DNA from: Microbacterium suaedae | GTDB lineage: Bacteria > Actinomycetota > Actinomycetes > Actinomycetales > Microbacteriaceae | Assembly (NCBI RefSeq): GCF_003254645.1 | Contig: NZ_PNFD01000004.1 | Coordinates: forward strand, 186,001-250,000 | DNA length: 64,000 bases | Direction of reading: 5' to 3' | Shown here: positions 33,449 through 42,866 of the stretch, in pieces | Layout: the number at the start of each line of letters is the position of its first letter | Numbering within the stretch: the stretch's first letter is position 1 | The notes under the pieces: generated by a model | The model's input: only the letters and a program-made list of their open reading frames with translations | Told to the model about the DNA's origin: nothing | Database searches by the model: none | Program-made: the position numbers and the translations under genes

Positions 33449-36193
33449 GTGTCCACATTCCTCTCCTCACTCGGACGCTGGTCCTATCGCCACCCCTGGC
33501 GCGTGCTCGGATCCTGGCTCCTCGTTCTCCTCATCGCCGGGGCGGCCGCCGCCGGGCTCAACAAGGGCTTCGACAACTCCTTCTCGATTCCCGGGACGGA
33601 GTCGCAGGAAGGCCTCGAGCAGCTCAACCGCACCTTCCCTCAGGTCGCCGGCGCCGCTGCTCAGTTCGTCGTCGTCGCAGACGACGGCGACAGCGTCGAG
33701 GATCCCGCCTACCGCGATCCGATCGAACAGGCCGTGACCGATCTCGCAGACTTCGACGGAATGTCAGCGACGACATCGCCGTACGGAGACGAGGTCGACG
33801 GACTCGTGTCGGACGACGGCGCAGCCGCGATCGTCCAGCTGCAGCTCGAGGGGCAGTCGACGAACATCGGCGACGACACGAAGGATGCGATCGCGGATCG
33901 CGTGGACGAGCTCGCCGCCGAACTGCCGGATGGATCCACGACGCGTCTCGGCGGCGAGCTGTTCTCGACCGAGCTGCCCGCGCTCTCCCCCGTCGAGGCC
34001 GTCGGCGTTCTCATCGCGCTACTCGTACTCGTCGTCACGTTCCGCGCCTTCGTCCTCGCGGGTCTGCCGCTCGCGGTCGCGCTGCTCGGCGTCGGCGTCT
34101 CCATGCTCGGGATCGTCTCGGTCACGGCTTTCACCGAGGTCAGTTCGACGACGCCGATGCTCGCGCTCATGCTCGGACTCGCCGTGGGCATCGACTACGC
34201 CCTCTTCATCGCGGCGCGCCACCAGGATCAGGTGCGCGACGGGGCGGATCCCGAGGACTCGGCCGCGCGGGCCACGGGCACCGCCGGTTCCGCCGTACTA
34301 TTCGCGGGCGTCACCGTGCTCATCGCGCTCATCGGCCTGAGCTTCGCGGGGATCCCGTTCCTCACGACGATGGGCATCGCGGCCGCCGCGGCCGTCGCGA
34401 TCGCCGTCGCGATCGCCGTGACCCTGACCCCCGCACTCCTCGGATTCCTCAAGGGGCGGGCCATCGGTCACCCCCGCGCGCCGCGCCCCGGCCGCGAGCG
34501 CGTCGGCTTCGCGCGCCGGTGGGTCGGACTCGTCACTCGCCACCCGATCGTCACGACCGTCGCGATCGTGCTCGGGCTCGGGGTCGTCGCCATCCCGGCG
34601 GCTCAGCTGCAGCTCGCCCTGCCGAACGCGGGTGTCCTCCCCGAGGACAACGAGGCGCGTCAGGCCTACGACCTCACCGGCGAGCACTTCGGAGAGGGAT
34701 TCAACGGCCCCCTGATCCTCACGGGGACGATCGTCACGCGCGACGATCCCCTGACGCTCATGGAGGATCTCGGAGCCGAGGTCGAGACCGTCGACGGCGT
34801 CGCAGAGGTCGCTCTCGCGACCCCAAACGAGACGGCCGACACGGGCATCGTGCAGGTCATCCCCGAGACGGGCCCCTCGGATCCCGAGACGAGCGACCTC
34901 GTGCGCGAGCTCCGCGCCCACCACGACGTGTGGCTCGACGAGTTCGGCATCGATCTCGCCGTCACGGGCTTCACGGCCGTCTCGATCGACATCTCCGACC
35001 AGCTGCAGGACGCGCTCATACCGTTCGGCATCTTCGTCGTGGGGCTGTCGTTCCTCCTGCTCATGGTCGTGTTCCGGTCGATCTGGGTGCCGCTCAAGGC
35101 GGCGCTCGGATATCTGCTGTCGATCCTCGCGGCGTTCGGCGTCGTGACGATGGTGTTCGAATGGGGATGGGGCGCCGAGCTGCTGCACGTCAGCAAGACG
35201 GGGCCGGTGATCGCCTTCATGCCGATCGTCGTCATGGGTGTCCTGTTCGGCCTCGCGATGGACTACGAGGTGTTCCTCGTCTCGCGCATGCGGGAGGACT
35301 TCGTGCACGCCTCACGGAAGTTCGGCGCGACGCGCCGTGTCGCCGTCGACGCCGTCCGATCCGGGTACGCGGCGTCGGCGCGCGTCGTCACGGCCGCGGC
35401 CGTCATCATGTTCGCCGTGTTCGCGGCGTTCGTCCCCGAGGGCGACAGCAACATCAAACCGATCGCCCTCGCTCTCGCGGTCGGCATCGCGGTCGACGCG
35501 TTCCTCATCCGCATGACGCTCGTTCCGGCGGTCATGGCCCTGCTCGGGGACGTCGCGTGGCGGATGCCTGCGTGGCTCGAGAAGCGGCTCCCCCGATTCG
35601 ATATCGAGGGCGAGGCGGTCGAGCGCGAAGACCTGTTGGCGGACTGGCCCGGACCCGATTCGGACGCCGTGATCGCGGCCGACGATCTCTCGATCACAGC
35701 CGACGACGAGACGCTCGCGCGGGACGTCTCGCTCCGCGTCGCCCCCGGGGAGGCCGCCGTGCTCACGGCAGAGGATCCGCGATCCGGGCGAGCCGTCCTG
35801 CTCGCGATCGCGGGGCGCATCGATCCGGACGGCGAGAGCCGCCTGCGCGTCGCCGGGCACCTGCTTCCCGGCCGCGGCGCGTGGGTGCGCGCGCACGTCG
35901 GCGTCGCGCTTCTCGCAGGCGCTGAGGATCCGGCGCGCTCCGTGCGCGCCGCGCTCAGCGGGGGCACGCGGATCCTCGCGGTCGACGGGCTCGATCAGCT
36001 CGCGCCGTCGGCCCGCGCCGACGTCGCGCGCCTGCTCCGCGAGTCGCGAGTGGGATCCGCGGATCCGCTCACGCTCGTCGCGACCTCCGCCGACGCGTCG
36101 CCGCCGATCCTCGCCGACGCCGGCTGGCCCTCCCCTTCCGTTCTCGACGTCACGCCGCGCGTCGCGGCGACGACAGCAGAGGTATTCGCATGA
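33449..36193 (+). CDS. MMPL/RND-family exporter with degenerate ABC-ATPase-like C-terminus
   Basis: 914-residue inner-membrane exporter with two MMPL halves, each with a membrane-spanning bundle and an extracytoplasmic loop. Signatures are GLAVGIDYALFI near residue 245 and GLAMDYEVFLVSRMRED near 600, carrying the proton-relay Asp-Tyr. After the last span (about 700) comes a 190-residue soluble domain that resembles an ABC nucleotide-binding domain but with a broken Walker A (AEDPRSGRAVLL, about 772-783) and a Walker B-like RILAVDGLD near 841. The start is GTG at 33449. It overlaps the YhgE/Pip gene by 4 bp. The cargo is unknown. Confidence 0.88.
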   Translation: MSTFLSSLGRWSYRHPWRVLGSWLLVLLIAGAAAAGLNKGFDNSFSIPGTESQEGLEQLNRTFPQVAGAAAQFVVVADDGDSVEDPAYRDPIEQAVTDLADFDGMSATTSPYGDEVDGLVSDDGAAAIVQLQLEGQSTNIGDDTKDAIADRVDELAAELPDGSTTRLGGELFSTELPALSPVEAVGVLIALLVLVVTFRAFVLAGLPLAVALLGVGVSMLGIVSVTAFTEVSSTTPMLALMLGLAVGIDYALFIAARHQDQVRDGADPEDSAARATGTAGSAVLFAGVTVLIALIGLSFAGIPFLTTMGIAAAAAVAIAVAIAVTLTPALLGFLKGRAIGHPRAPRPGRERVGFARRWVGLVTRHPIVTTVAIVLGLGVVAIPAAQLQLALPNAGVLPEDNEARQAYDLTGEHFGEGFNGPLILTGTIVTRDDPLTLMEDLGAEVETVDGVAEVALATPNETADTGIVQVIPETGPSDPETSDLVRELRAHHDVWLDEFGIDLAVTGFTAVSIDISDQLQDALIPFGIFVVGLSFLLLMVVFRSIWVPLKAALGYLLSILAAFGVVTMVFEWGWGAELLHVSKTGPVIAFMPIVVMGVLFGLAMDYEVFLVSRMREDFVHASRKFGATRRVAVDAVRSGYAASARVVTAAAVIMFAVFAAFVPEGDSNIKPIALALAVGIAVDAFLIRMTLVPAVMALLGDVAWRMPAWLEKRLPRFDIEGEAVEREDLLADWPGPDSDAVIAADDLSITADDETLARDVSLRVAPGEAAVLTAEDPRSGRAVLLAIAGRIDPDGESRLRVAGHLLPGRGAWVRAHVGVALLAGAEDPARSVRAALSGGTRILAVDGLDQLAPSARADVARLLRESRVGSADPLTLVATSADASPPILADAGWPSPSVLDVTPRVAATTAEVFA

Positions 36194-38880
36194 GCACGCA
36201 CATCGAACGAGCCGGCACGAAGCGCCCCATCACGTGGATCACGATCGCGGGGCTGCTGCTTCTGCCCGCGCTGATCGGCGGGATCCTCGTCGCCGCGCTG
36301 TATGACCCGACCGAGCGCCTCGACAATATGTCGGCCGTGATCGTCAACGACGACTCGGGCGTCGAGATCGACGGCCAGCTGACCCCGCTGGGGCGTCAGC
36401 TCGCCGCAGGGCTCGTCGAGGGATCCGACGATGTCGACAGCAACATCACCTGGGTCATCTCCAATGCCGAGGACGCCGAAGAGGGCGTCGAGAGCGGCGC
36501 GTATCAGGCGATCGTCACGATCCCCGAGGACTTCAGCGAGGCCGCGATGTCGCCGGCCGAGGCGATCCAGGGATCCGGCTCTCCCGTGCAGGCGACGATC
36601 GACGTCGAGACGGCGGCCGACGCCGCCGTCGTCGACGGCGCCATCATGGAGCAGGTGGCGGCGACGGCGGCGGACACGATCGGCGCGCTCCTCTCGGAGG
36701 CGACGCTCGAGAACGTGTTCCTCAGTTTCACGGACCTGGGCGATCAGCTCGGCGACGCGGCCGACGGCGCGACACAGCTCGCGGATGGCGCGGGAGAGGC
36801 CGAGGACGGTGCCACGCAGCTCGGCGCCGGCGCTGACGAGCTCGGCGATGGGATCTCGCAGCTCGGCGCCGGCATCTCCGAGATCGCGGCGGGCGCCGAC
36901 GAGGCCGCGTCGGGCGCCGTGCAGCTCGCGGACGGCACGTCGTCGCTGTCCGACGGCGCGTCCGGGCTCTCCCAGGGGGCCAGTCGGCTCGCGGGCGGAG
37001 CGGTCTCTCTCGCCGACGGGCTCACGCAGTTCGACGACGGCTTGAGCGGCACGAACGGCCAGCCGGGTCTCACGGCAGGCGCGCAGCAGGTGGCCGACGG
37101 CGTCGCCGGACTCGACACAGGCCTGAACGGGACCGGCCAACAGCCGGGCCTCGCGGGCGGCGCCGAGGAGCTCGCCGGAGCGATGGATCAGTTCACCTCA
37201 GCCGTCAACGGCGGCGAGCAGCCGGGCCTCGCGGACGGTGCGGCACAGGTCGCCGACGGTATCGCCGGACTCGACACAGGCCTGAACGGGACCGGCGAAC
37301 AGCCGGGCCTCGCGGGCGGCGCTGCACAGGTGGCCGACGGCGTGGACGGACTCGACGCCGGTGCGACCGATCTCGCGGGCGGCGTCGCCGCCGTCGCCGA
37401 AGGCACGGCGGCCCTCAACGCGGGCCTCAACGGCTCTGCCGAGCAGCCCGGCCTCTCCACCGGATCGGCTCAGATCGCGTCGAGCCTCGAGGAGCTCGCG
37501 GCGAACTGCGCGGAGCTCGGCGGGAGCCCCGCGATCTGCGCGCAGCTCGAGCAGCTCGCCCCCGGAGCGCGCGATGTGGCGAACGCGGCCTCGGATCTCG
37601 CGGGGGCGGCGACGCAGGTGAACACCGGCGCGCAGCAGGCGTCGGACGGGGCCGCCTCGCTCGCAGACGGCGCTTCCCAGCTCGCGCCCGGCGCGCGGCA
37701 GGTGGCTGACGGATCCGCCCAGCTCGCCGACGGCGCCTCCCAGCTCGCCCCCGGAGCGCTGGAGCTCGCCGAGGGCGCTGATCAGCTCGGAGCCGGTCTC
37801 TCGCAGGCGCAGCCGGGCGCGCGGCAGCTCGCCGACGGTACGGCTCAGCTCGCCGACGGCGCCTCCCAACTCGCCCCCGGAGCACGGCAGGTGTCAGACG
37901 GCATCGCCCAGCTCGCGGACGGAACCCCCGCGCTGATCGACGGCGCATCCTCGCTCGCCGACGGAGCGAACGCGCTCGGCGACGGCGCCGACCAGCTCGC
38001 CGCCGGAGCGCAGCAGACCTCTCTCGGCACGATCTCCCTCGCGGACGGCATCCGGCAGCTCGGCTCCGGCGCCCGCGAAGCAAGCGACGGCACGACGCCG
38101 CTCGCCGACGGCGCGACCGGGATCTCCGACGGCGCCGACGAGCTCGCGAGCGGCATCGGGCAGCTCGAGGGCGGCGCGACGGAGCTCGGCGACGGGCTCG
38201 ACGAGGCCGTCGCCCAGCTGCCGCGCTTCACGGACGACGAGGCCGCCGATGTCGCGTCGGCGGTACGGGCCCCCGTCGCATCGAACGGCAACGGGCTGAT
38301 GCTGTTCGGAGCCGCCGCGATCCCGCTGCTCGCCGCGATCGTGCTGTGGTTCGGATCCCTCGCGACGTTCGTCGCCCTGCGCCCCGTGACGGCCCAGGCG
38401 CTCGCCTCGCGGCGCTCATCGTTCACCCTCGCCGCGCGGGGGCTCCTGCCGGGTGCGCTCATCGGCGCCGTCCAGGGCGTGCTCGTCGGCGCGATCGTCG
38501 TGTGGATCGGCGACTACGCGGCCTCCGTCTCGTGGTCGCTCATCGGGATCGCCGCCCTCGTCGGTGTGGTGTTCACGTGCATCCACCAAGCGCTCACGGC
38601 GGCATTCGGCGGCGTCGGACGCTGGATCGCGGTGATCGCAGGGGCCCTCGCGGTGGCCGTGAGCATCGTCTCGACGGTGCCGGGCGCCCTCGCACAGGCC
38701 GCCGCGTTCCTGCCGACCTCGCCGGCGATCACCGCGTTCCTCGGAGCGATCACGGAATCCTCCGTGGGAGGCCCGCTCGCGGCCCTCGCCGCCTGGGGTG
38801 CCCTGTCCTTCGCTGTGACGATCCTCGCGGTGCAGGCCCGCCGCACGACCACGGCGAAGGCGGTCCTCGCGGGGGCGTAA
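36190..38880 (+). CDS. YhgE/Pip-domain membrane protein with long ADGA repeat region
   Basis: 896-residue protein with one N-terminal span (about 15-38) and a YhgE/Pip extracytoplasmic domain (to about 180). A very long repeat region (about 183-670) built on units such as LADGASQLAPGA and GLDTGLNGTGQQPGL follows, and then about six C-terminal spans. The repeats recur every 7 to 11 residues and probably form an extended helical stalk like those of phage-infection (Pip) and ESX-related proteins. The ATG overlaps the MMPL stop (ATGA), so the two are coupled and likely work together in the envelope under TetR control. Confidence 0.88.
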   Translation: MSTHIERAGTKRPITWITIAGLLLLPALIGGILVAALYDPTERLDNMSAVIVNDDSGVEIDGQLTPLGRQLAAGLVEGSDDVDSNITWVISNAEDAEEGVESGAYQAIVTIPEDFSEAAMSPAEAIQGSGSPVQATIDVETAADAAVVDGAIMEQVAATAADTIGALLSEATLENVFLSFTDLGDQLGDAADGATQLADGAGEAEDGATQLGAGADELGDGISQLGAGISEIAAGADEAASGAVQLADGTSSLSDGASGLSQGASRLAGGAVSLADGLTQFDDGLSGTNGQPGLTAGAQQVADGVAGLDTGLNGTGQQPGLAGGAEELAGAMDQFTSAVNGGEQPGLADGAAQVADGIAGLDTGLNGTGEQPGLAGGAAQVADGVDGLDAGATDLAGGVAAVAEGTAALNAGLNGSAEQPGLSTGSAQIASSLEELAANCAELGGSPAICAQLEQLAPGARDVANAASDLAGAATQVNTGAQQASDGAASLADGASQLAPGARQVADGSAQLADGASQLAPGALELAEGADQLGAGLSQAQPGARQLADGTAQLADGASQLAPGARQVSDGIAQLADGTPALIDGASSLADGANALGDGADQLAAGAQQTSLGTISLADGIRQLGSGAREASDGTTPLADGATGISDGADELASGIGQLEGGATELGDGLDEAVAQLPRFTDDEAADVASAVRAPVASNGNGLMLFGAAAIPLLAAIVLWFGSLATFVALRPVTAQALASRRSSFTLAARGLLPGALIGAVQGVLVGAIVVWIGDYAASVSWSLIGIAALVGVVFTCIHQALTAAFGGVGRWIAVIAGALAVAVSIVSTVPGALAQAAAFLPTSPAITAFLGAITESSVGGPLAALAAWGALSFAVTILAVQARRTTTAKAVLAGA

Positions 38881-38912
38881 GGCGGTCCTCCCTCCGCGAA
38901 AAATCACCGCTT

Positions 38913-38949
38913 CCCGCGAGCGAGCACAGTTTCAGTGCTCGCTCGCGGG
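38913..38949. terminator. Bidirectional hairpin between convergent operons
   Basis: Perfect 15-bp stem (CCCGCGAGCGAGCAC and complement) with a 7-nt loop and no U-tract. It sits between the YhgE/Pip and fruA stops and most likely ends transcription from both sides. Confidence 0.7.
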
Positions 38950-38968
38950 GCCGGCCGGTGACGCCTGC

Positions 38969-40951
38969 TCAGGCCGCGACCGGCTCGGCCTTCTTCGCGC
39001 CGATCGACTTGAACAGGGTGACCGCGACGCCCGAGACGATCGTGCCGGCGGCGAGCGCGACGAGGAAGCCCCAGAGCGGGCTGATCGCGAAGAACACGAA
39101 GGCCCCGCCGTGCGGCGCCTGCGATTCGACGAGCAGCAGCGTCGACAGGAATCCGGTGACGGCGCCGCCGAGCATCGATGCGGGGATCACGCGCAGCGGG
39201 TCGGCCGCGGCGAACGGGATGGCACCTTCCGAGATGAACGACAGGCCGAGGAGCCAGGCCGCCACACCGTTCTCGCGCTCGACGGCCGAGAACTTCGAAC
39301 GCGCGAGCAGCGTCGAGGCAAGGGCCATCGCCAGCGGCGGCACCATGCCGGCGGCCATCACGGCCGCCATGAGGTAGTACGGCACGGGGTTGTCGGGCGT
39401 GGCGTTGCCGAGCGATGCGACCGCGAATGCGTAGGCGACCTTGTTGATCGGCCCACCGAGATCGAAGCACATCATGAGCCCGAGGATGATGCCGACGACC
39501 GGCAGGAAGCCGGATGCCGAGAGATCGTTCAGGCCGGCCGTGAGCGCCTCCATGAGCGCCGCGATGGGCGCGCCGAGCACGAGCAGCAGCAGACCGGACG
39601 CGAAGATCGAGCCGAGCAGCGGAATGATGACGACGGGCATCAGACCGCGCAGCCAGCGCGGCACGTTGAGCGTGCCGAGCCACCAGGCCGCGAGCCCCGC
39701 CAGGAGCCCGCCGACGATGCCACCGAGGAAGCCAGCGTTCATGAGCACGGCGACGGCGCCCGCGACGAAGCCGGGCGCGATGCCCGGACGGTCGGCGATC
39801 GCGTAGGCGATGTACCCCGCGAGCGCCGAGACGAGGAAGCCCATCGACAATCCGCCGATCGAGAAGGCCACGGCGCCGAGATACTCGCGCAGTCCGCCGT
39901 CGGGAAGGTTCCACAGCGCGTTGTTCACGGCGATGTCTTTCGCCGACTGGTCGATGTCGAAGCCGCCGAGCAGGAAGCCGAGCGCGATCAGCAGACCGCC
40001 GCCCGCGACGAACGGGATCATGTAGCTGACACCTGTCATGAGGATCCGCTGGATGCGCTTGCCCCAGCCCTCGTCCTTCTCGGCGGGGGCGGACGAGGCC
40101 GATGCGTCTCCCGAGACACGCTCGGCGTCCGGGTCGGCCGCCGCCTGCGCGGCGAGCTCCAGCAGCTCGCCGGGGCGCTCGATCCCGGCCTTGACGGGGC
40201 GGCGGATCACGGGCTTGCCCGCGAAGCGACCCGGCTCGCGCACATCGACGTCAACGGCGAACACGACGGCGTCCGCGTCGGCGATGACCTGCGGATCGAT
40301 GGGCGTGTAGCCGCTGGATCCCTGCGTTTCGACGGCGAACTCGAAGCCCGCCTCCTCCGCGGCCTTCGTGAGCCCGTCAGCCGCCATGTAGGTGTGCGCG
40401 ATGCCGGTCGCGCAGGCCGTCACGGCGACGATCTTGGTCGCGCCGGGGGCGGCGACCGAAGCGGCCGGAGCGGCAGCCTCCTCCTCGGCGTCGTCGGAGG
40501 AGGTCTCGCCGATGGCCTCGCGCACGAGGGCGACGACCGCGTCGGCATCCTTCGCCTCGCGCAGCGCCGAGGTGAAATCGTCGTCCATGAGGTGCCGGGC
40601 GAGCTGCGACAGCACCGCAAGGTGCTCTTCGGCGGCCGTGTCGGGCGCGGCGATCATGAAGACGATGTCGCTCGGGCCGTCGAAGGATCCGAAGTCGACG
40701 GGCGGGCTGAGCCGTGCGAAGGCGAGCGAGGCCTCCGTGACGGTCGCGGCCTTGGCGTGCGGGATCGCGATCCCGCCGGGCAGCCCGGTCGCGTCCTGCT
40801 GTTCGCGGGCCCAGGCGGCGTCGAAGAGCGCGTCGGCATCGCCCGCGCGCCCCTCGGCGACGAAGCGGGCCGCGAGGCTTCGCAGAACGTGTTCCTTGTC
40901 GGCGCCGATCTCGTCGTCGAGGCTGACGAGCGCCGGGGTGATGGTGGACAT
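38969..40951 (-). CDS. fruA: PTS fructose transporter EIIABC
   Basis: 660-residue three-domain phosphotransferase permease that imports fructose as fructose 1-phosphate. EIIA (about 1-150) has the phospho-His in GIAIPHAKA (His65). EIIB (about 170-275) has the phospho-Cys in VTACATGIAHTYMAA (Cys180). The EIIC membrane domain (about 300-655) has GVSYMIPFVAGGGLLIALGF. Ala-rich linkers join the domains and no HPr domain is fused. The ATG at 40951 has AAAGGA upstream. It is the last gene of fruR-fruK-fruA. Confidence 0.94.
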   Translation of the reverse strand: MSTITPALVSLDDEIGADKEHVLRSLAARFVAEGRAGDADALFDAAWAREQQDATGLPGGIAIPHAKAATVTEASLAFARLSPPVDFGSFDGPSDIVFMIAAPDTAAEEHLAVLSQLARHLMDDDFTSALREAKDADAVVALVREAIGETSSDDAEEEAAAPAASVAAPGATKIVAVTACATGIAHTYMAADGLTKAAEEAGFEFAVETQGSSGYTPIDPQVIADADAVVFAVDVDVREPGRFAGKPVIRRPVKAGIERPGELLELAAQAAADPDAERVSGDASASSAPAEKDEGWGKRIQRILMTGVSYMIPFVAGGGLLIALGFLLGGFDIDQSAKDIAVNNALWNLPDGGLREYLGAVAFSIGGLSMGFLVSALAGYIAYAIADRPGIAPGFVAGAVAVLMNAGFLGGIVGGLLAGLAAWWLGTLNVPRWLRGLMPVVIIPLLGSIFASGLLLLVLGAPIAALMEALTAGLNDLSASGFLPVVGIILGLMMCFDLGGPINKVAYAFAVASLGNATPDNPVPYYLMAAVMAAGMVPPLAMALASTLLARSKFSAVERENGVAAWLLGLSFISEGAIPFAAADPLRVIPASMLGGAVTGFLSTLLLVESQAPHGGAFVFFAISPLWGFLVALAAGTIVSGVAVTLFKSIGAKKAEPVAA

Positions 40952-40981
40952 CTCGGGGGTCCTTTCTCGGACGCGGGTGCG

Positions 40982-41932
40982 TTATCGAAGTTCGGTCAGG
41001 GCGATCTCGCCCGTCGGGAGGTCGTCGGGGCCGGCGAGCCGGGTTCCCGGGAGAGCAGCGGTTCCGGATCCGTGGCGGACGGCGCTCGCGAGCCGCTCGG
41101 CAGAGGATGCACCGGCCTGCGCGGCGTGCAGGTATCCGGCGAGCGAGCTGTCCCCCGCGCCGACGGTCGATCGCACGCGGACGTTCGGCGGGATCGTGGC
41201 GTGCACGGCCCCGTCGCTGTCGACGAGCACAGCGCCGTCGCCGCCGAGCGTGACGAGGGCTGCGCCGATCTTGGCCGGGACGAGGCTCCCGGCGATGTCG
41301 GCGACCGCACGCTCGATGGCCACGCCTTCGGGCAGGCGCGCGCCCGCGAGCTCGGCGAGCTCGAGCTCGTTCGGCTTGATGAGGTCGGGGCGCCCGTCGG
41401 CGACGGCGGCGGCAAGCGCCGGCCCCGACGTGTCGACGGCGATGCGGGGCGGATCCGCGAGGCGCGCGCGCACCGCGTGGATGATCTGCACGTAGAGGTC
41501 GTCTCCCGCCCCGGGCGGCAGGGATCCGCAGAGCGCAAGCCAGTCTGCGCCCTCGCGTTCGCAGACCGCGACGACGGCGTCGACGAGCGTCGCCGCCGTG
41601 TCGGCGTCGAGCGTCGGTCCCGGCAGATTGAGCTTGGTCGTCTCGCCGACCGGGTCGGTGATCGTGAGATTGCACCGCGCGTGCCCGGTGATCGGCACGG
41701 CGTGCACGGGAAGCGCCGATCCGAGGGCCGCCGCGTAGGGATCCGTGGGGGCGAGCGGCAGGACGCCGCGCACGACGTCGCCGGCGTCGTGGAGCACGCG
41801 CGCGACGTTGATGCCCTTCCCGCCCGCGTCCTCGCGCATCGAAGCGGCGGACTGCACCTCGCCCGGCACGAGGGGGGCGTCGAGCTCGACCGTGCGGTCG
41901 AGCGACGGGTTGACGGTGAGCGTGACGATCAT
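40982..41932 (-). CDS. fruK: 1-Phosphofructokinase
   Basis: 316-residue PfkB-family sugar kinase that converts fructose 1-phosphate to fructose 1,6-bisphosphate. The N-terminus TVNPSLDRTVEL, the mid-domain GGKGINVAR and the catalytic GAGDSSLAGYLHA (Asp base in GAGD) are intact. Its ATG at 41932 overlaps the fruR stop by 4 bp. Context with the fructose PTS makes fructose 1-phosphate the clear substrate rather than tagatose 6-phosphate. Confidence 0.94.
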   Translation of the reverse strand: MIVTLTVNPSLDRTVELDAPLVPGEVQSAASMREDAGGKGINVARVLHDAGDVVRGVLPLAPTDPYAAALGSALPVHAVPITGHARCNLTITDPVGETTKLNLPGPTLDADTAATLVDAVVAVCEREGADWLALCGSLPPGAGDDLYVQIIHAVRARLADPPRIAVDTSGPALAAAVADGRPDLIKPNELELAELAGARLPEGVAIERAVADIAGSLVPAKIGAALVTLGGDGAVLVDSDGAVHATIPPNVRVRSTVGAGDSSLAGYLHAAQAGASSAERLASAVRHGSGTAALPGTRLAGPDDLPTGEIALTELR

Positions 41933-42732
41933 GCGCGTTCTCCCTCGTCGGCGGATCCTGCCCAGACTTCGACGTCGTGACGTGCGAGCGCGTCGGCAAG
42001 CTCGGGGCCCGGCTCCTCATCGGTGACGAGCACGTCGATGTCGGAGAGGTCGGCGAAGCGCTGCAGAGACTCGTCGCCGAACTTCGACGCATCGATGAGT
42101 GCGACGACGCGACGGGCCGAGCGCACCATCGCACGCTTGACGGCGGCTTCATCCGCGTCGGGTGTGCTGAGACCGAAGTCGGCCGACAGACCGTTCGCGC
42201 CGATGAAGGCGATGTCGGGACGCCGTTCGTCGATCGCCCGCACCGTGTCGATGCCGACGGCGGCGCCGGTGACCGTGCGCACGCGTCCTCCGAGCACCGT
42301 GAGACCGATGCCGTCGCGCCCCGCGAGCGCCATGGCGTGGGCGACCGCGTTCGTGACGATCTCGACGCGCCGCCCGAGGAGGCGTTCTGCGAGCGGCTGG
42401 ACGAGCGCGCCGGTCGTCGTCCCGGCGTCGATCAGCACGGATCCGTCGAAGTCGGCGGGGATCGCGGCGAGCGCTCGCGCCGCGATGCGTGCTTTCTCGT
42501 CGCCGCGCTGCGTCAGACGTTCGTCGACGGCGCGCTCGACGAGGCTCGCCCGCGATGCGGCGATCGCTCCGCCGTGCACGCGGCGCAGGGCGCCGCCCTC
42601 CTCGAGTGCCTGCAGATCGCGGCGCACGGTCTCGGTCGTGATGTCGAACTGCTCGGCGAGTTCACGAACAGACACGCGCCCCGCGTCCCGCACGGCGCGT
42701 GCGATGAGCTCCTGCCGCTCTGCCTGATACAT
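41929..42732 (-). CDS. fruR: DeoR-family repressor of the fructose operon
   Basis: 267-residue regulator. The N-terminal DeoR helix-turn-helix (SVRELAEQFDITTETVRRDL) and RRVHGGA are followed by a sugar-phosphate sensor domain (IDAGTTTGALVQPL, AFIGANGLSADFGLSTP). The start ATG at 42732 has a strong AAGGAGGGG. The longer frame from 42756 would run into the promoter. It is the first gene of the operon and presumably senses fructose 1-phosphate. Confidence 0.9.
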   Translation of the reverse strand: MYQAERQELIARAVRDAGRVSVRELAEQFDITTETVRRDLQALEEGGALRRVHGGAIAASRASLVERAVDERLTQRGDEKARIAARALAAIPADFDGSVLIDAGTTTGALVQPLAERLLGRRVEIVTNAVAHAMALAGRDGIGLTVLGGRVRTVTGAAVGIDTVRAIDERRPDIAFIGANGLSADFGLSTPDADEAAVKRAMVRSARRVVALIDASKFGDESLQRFADLSDIDVLVTDEEPGPELADALARHDVEVWAGSADEGERA

Positions 42733-42757
42733 CTCGTCCCCTCCTTGGGTCCGCACG

Positions 42758-42786
42758 AGAATACAACACGTTCACACCCAAAACAA
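42758..42786 (-). promoter_or_regulatory. fruR-fruK-fruA promoter
   Basis: Read on the minus strand: -35 TTGTTT at 42781-42786, a 17-bp spacer and -10 TATTCT at 42758-42763. TGTTGT motifs inside and beside it recur and may be DeoR-type operator half sites. Confidence 0.65.
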
Positions 42787-42820
42787 CACATACACAGATA
42801 GGTATCGAGCACACACGACA

Positions 42821-42851
42821 ACGGCCCCCTCCCGTGTCGGGAGAGGGCCGT
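42821..42851 (-). terminator. Terminator hairpin after ccsB
   Basis: 14-bp stem (ACGGCCCCCTCCCG with one C:A bulge pair) and a 3-nt loop, just downstream of the ccsB stop and upstream of the fru promoter. Confidence 0.75.
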
Positions 42852-42866
42852 CGAAGCAGGCGCGGA

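Noticed and set aside
38913..38949. Seventh repeat family
   Set aside because: It is a tight hairpin with a 7-nt loop between convergent stops, better explained as a terminator. No second copy was seen.
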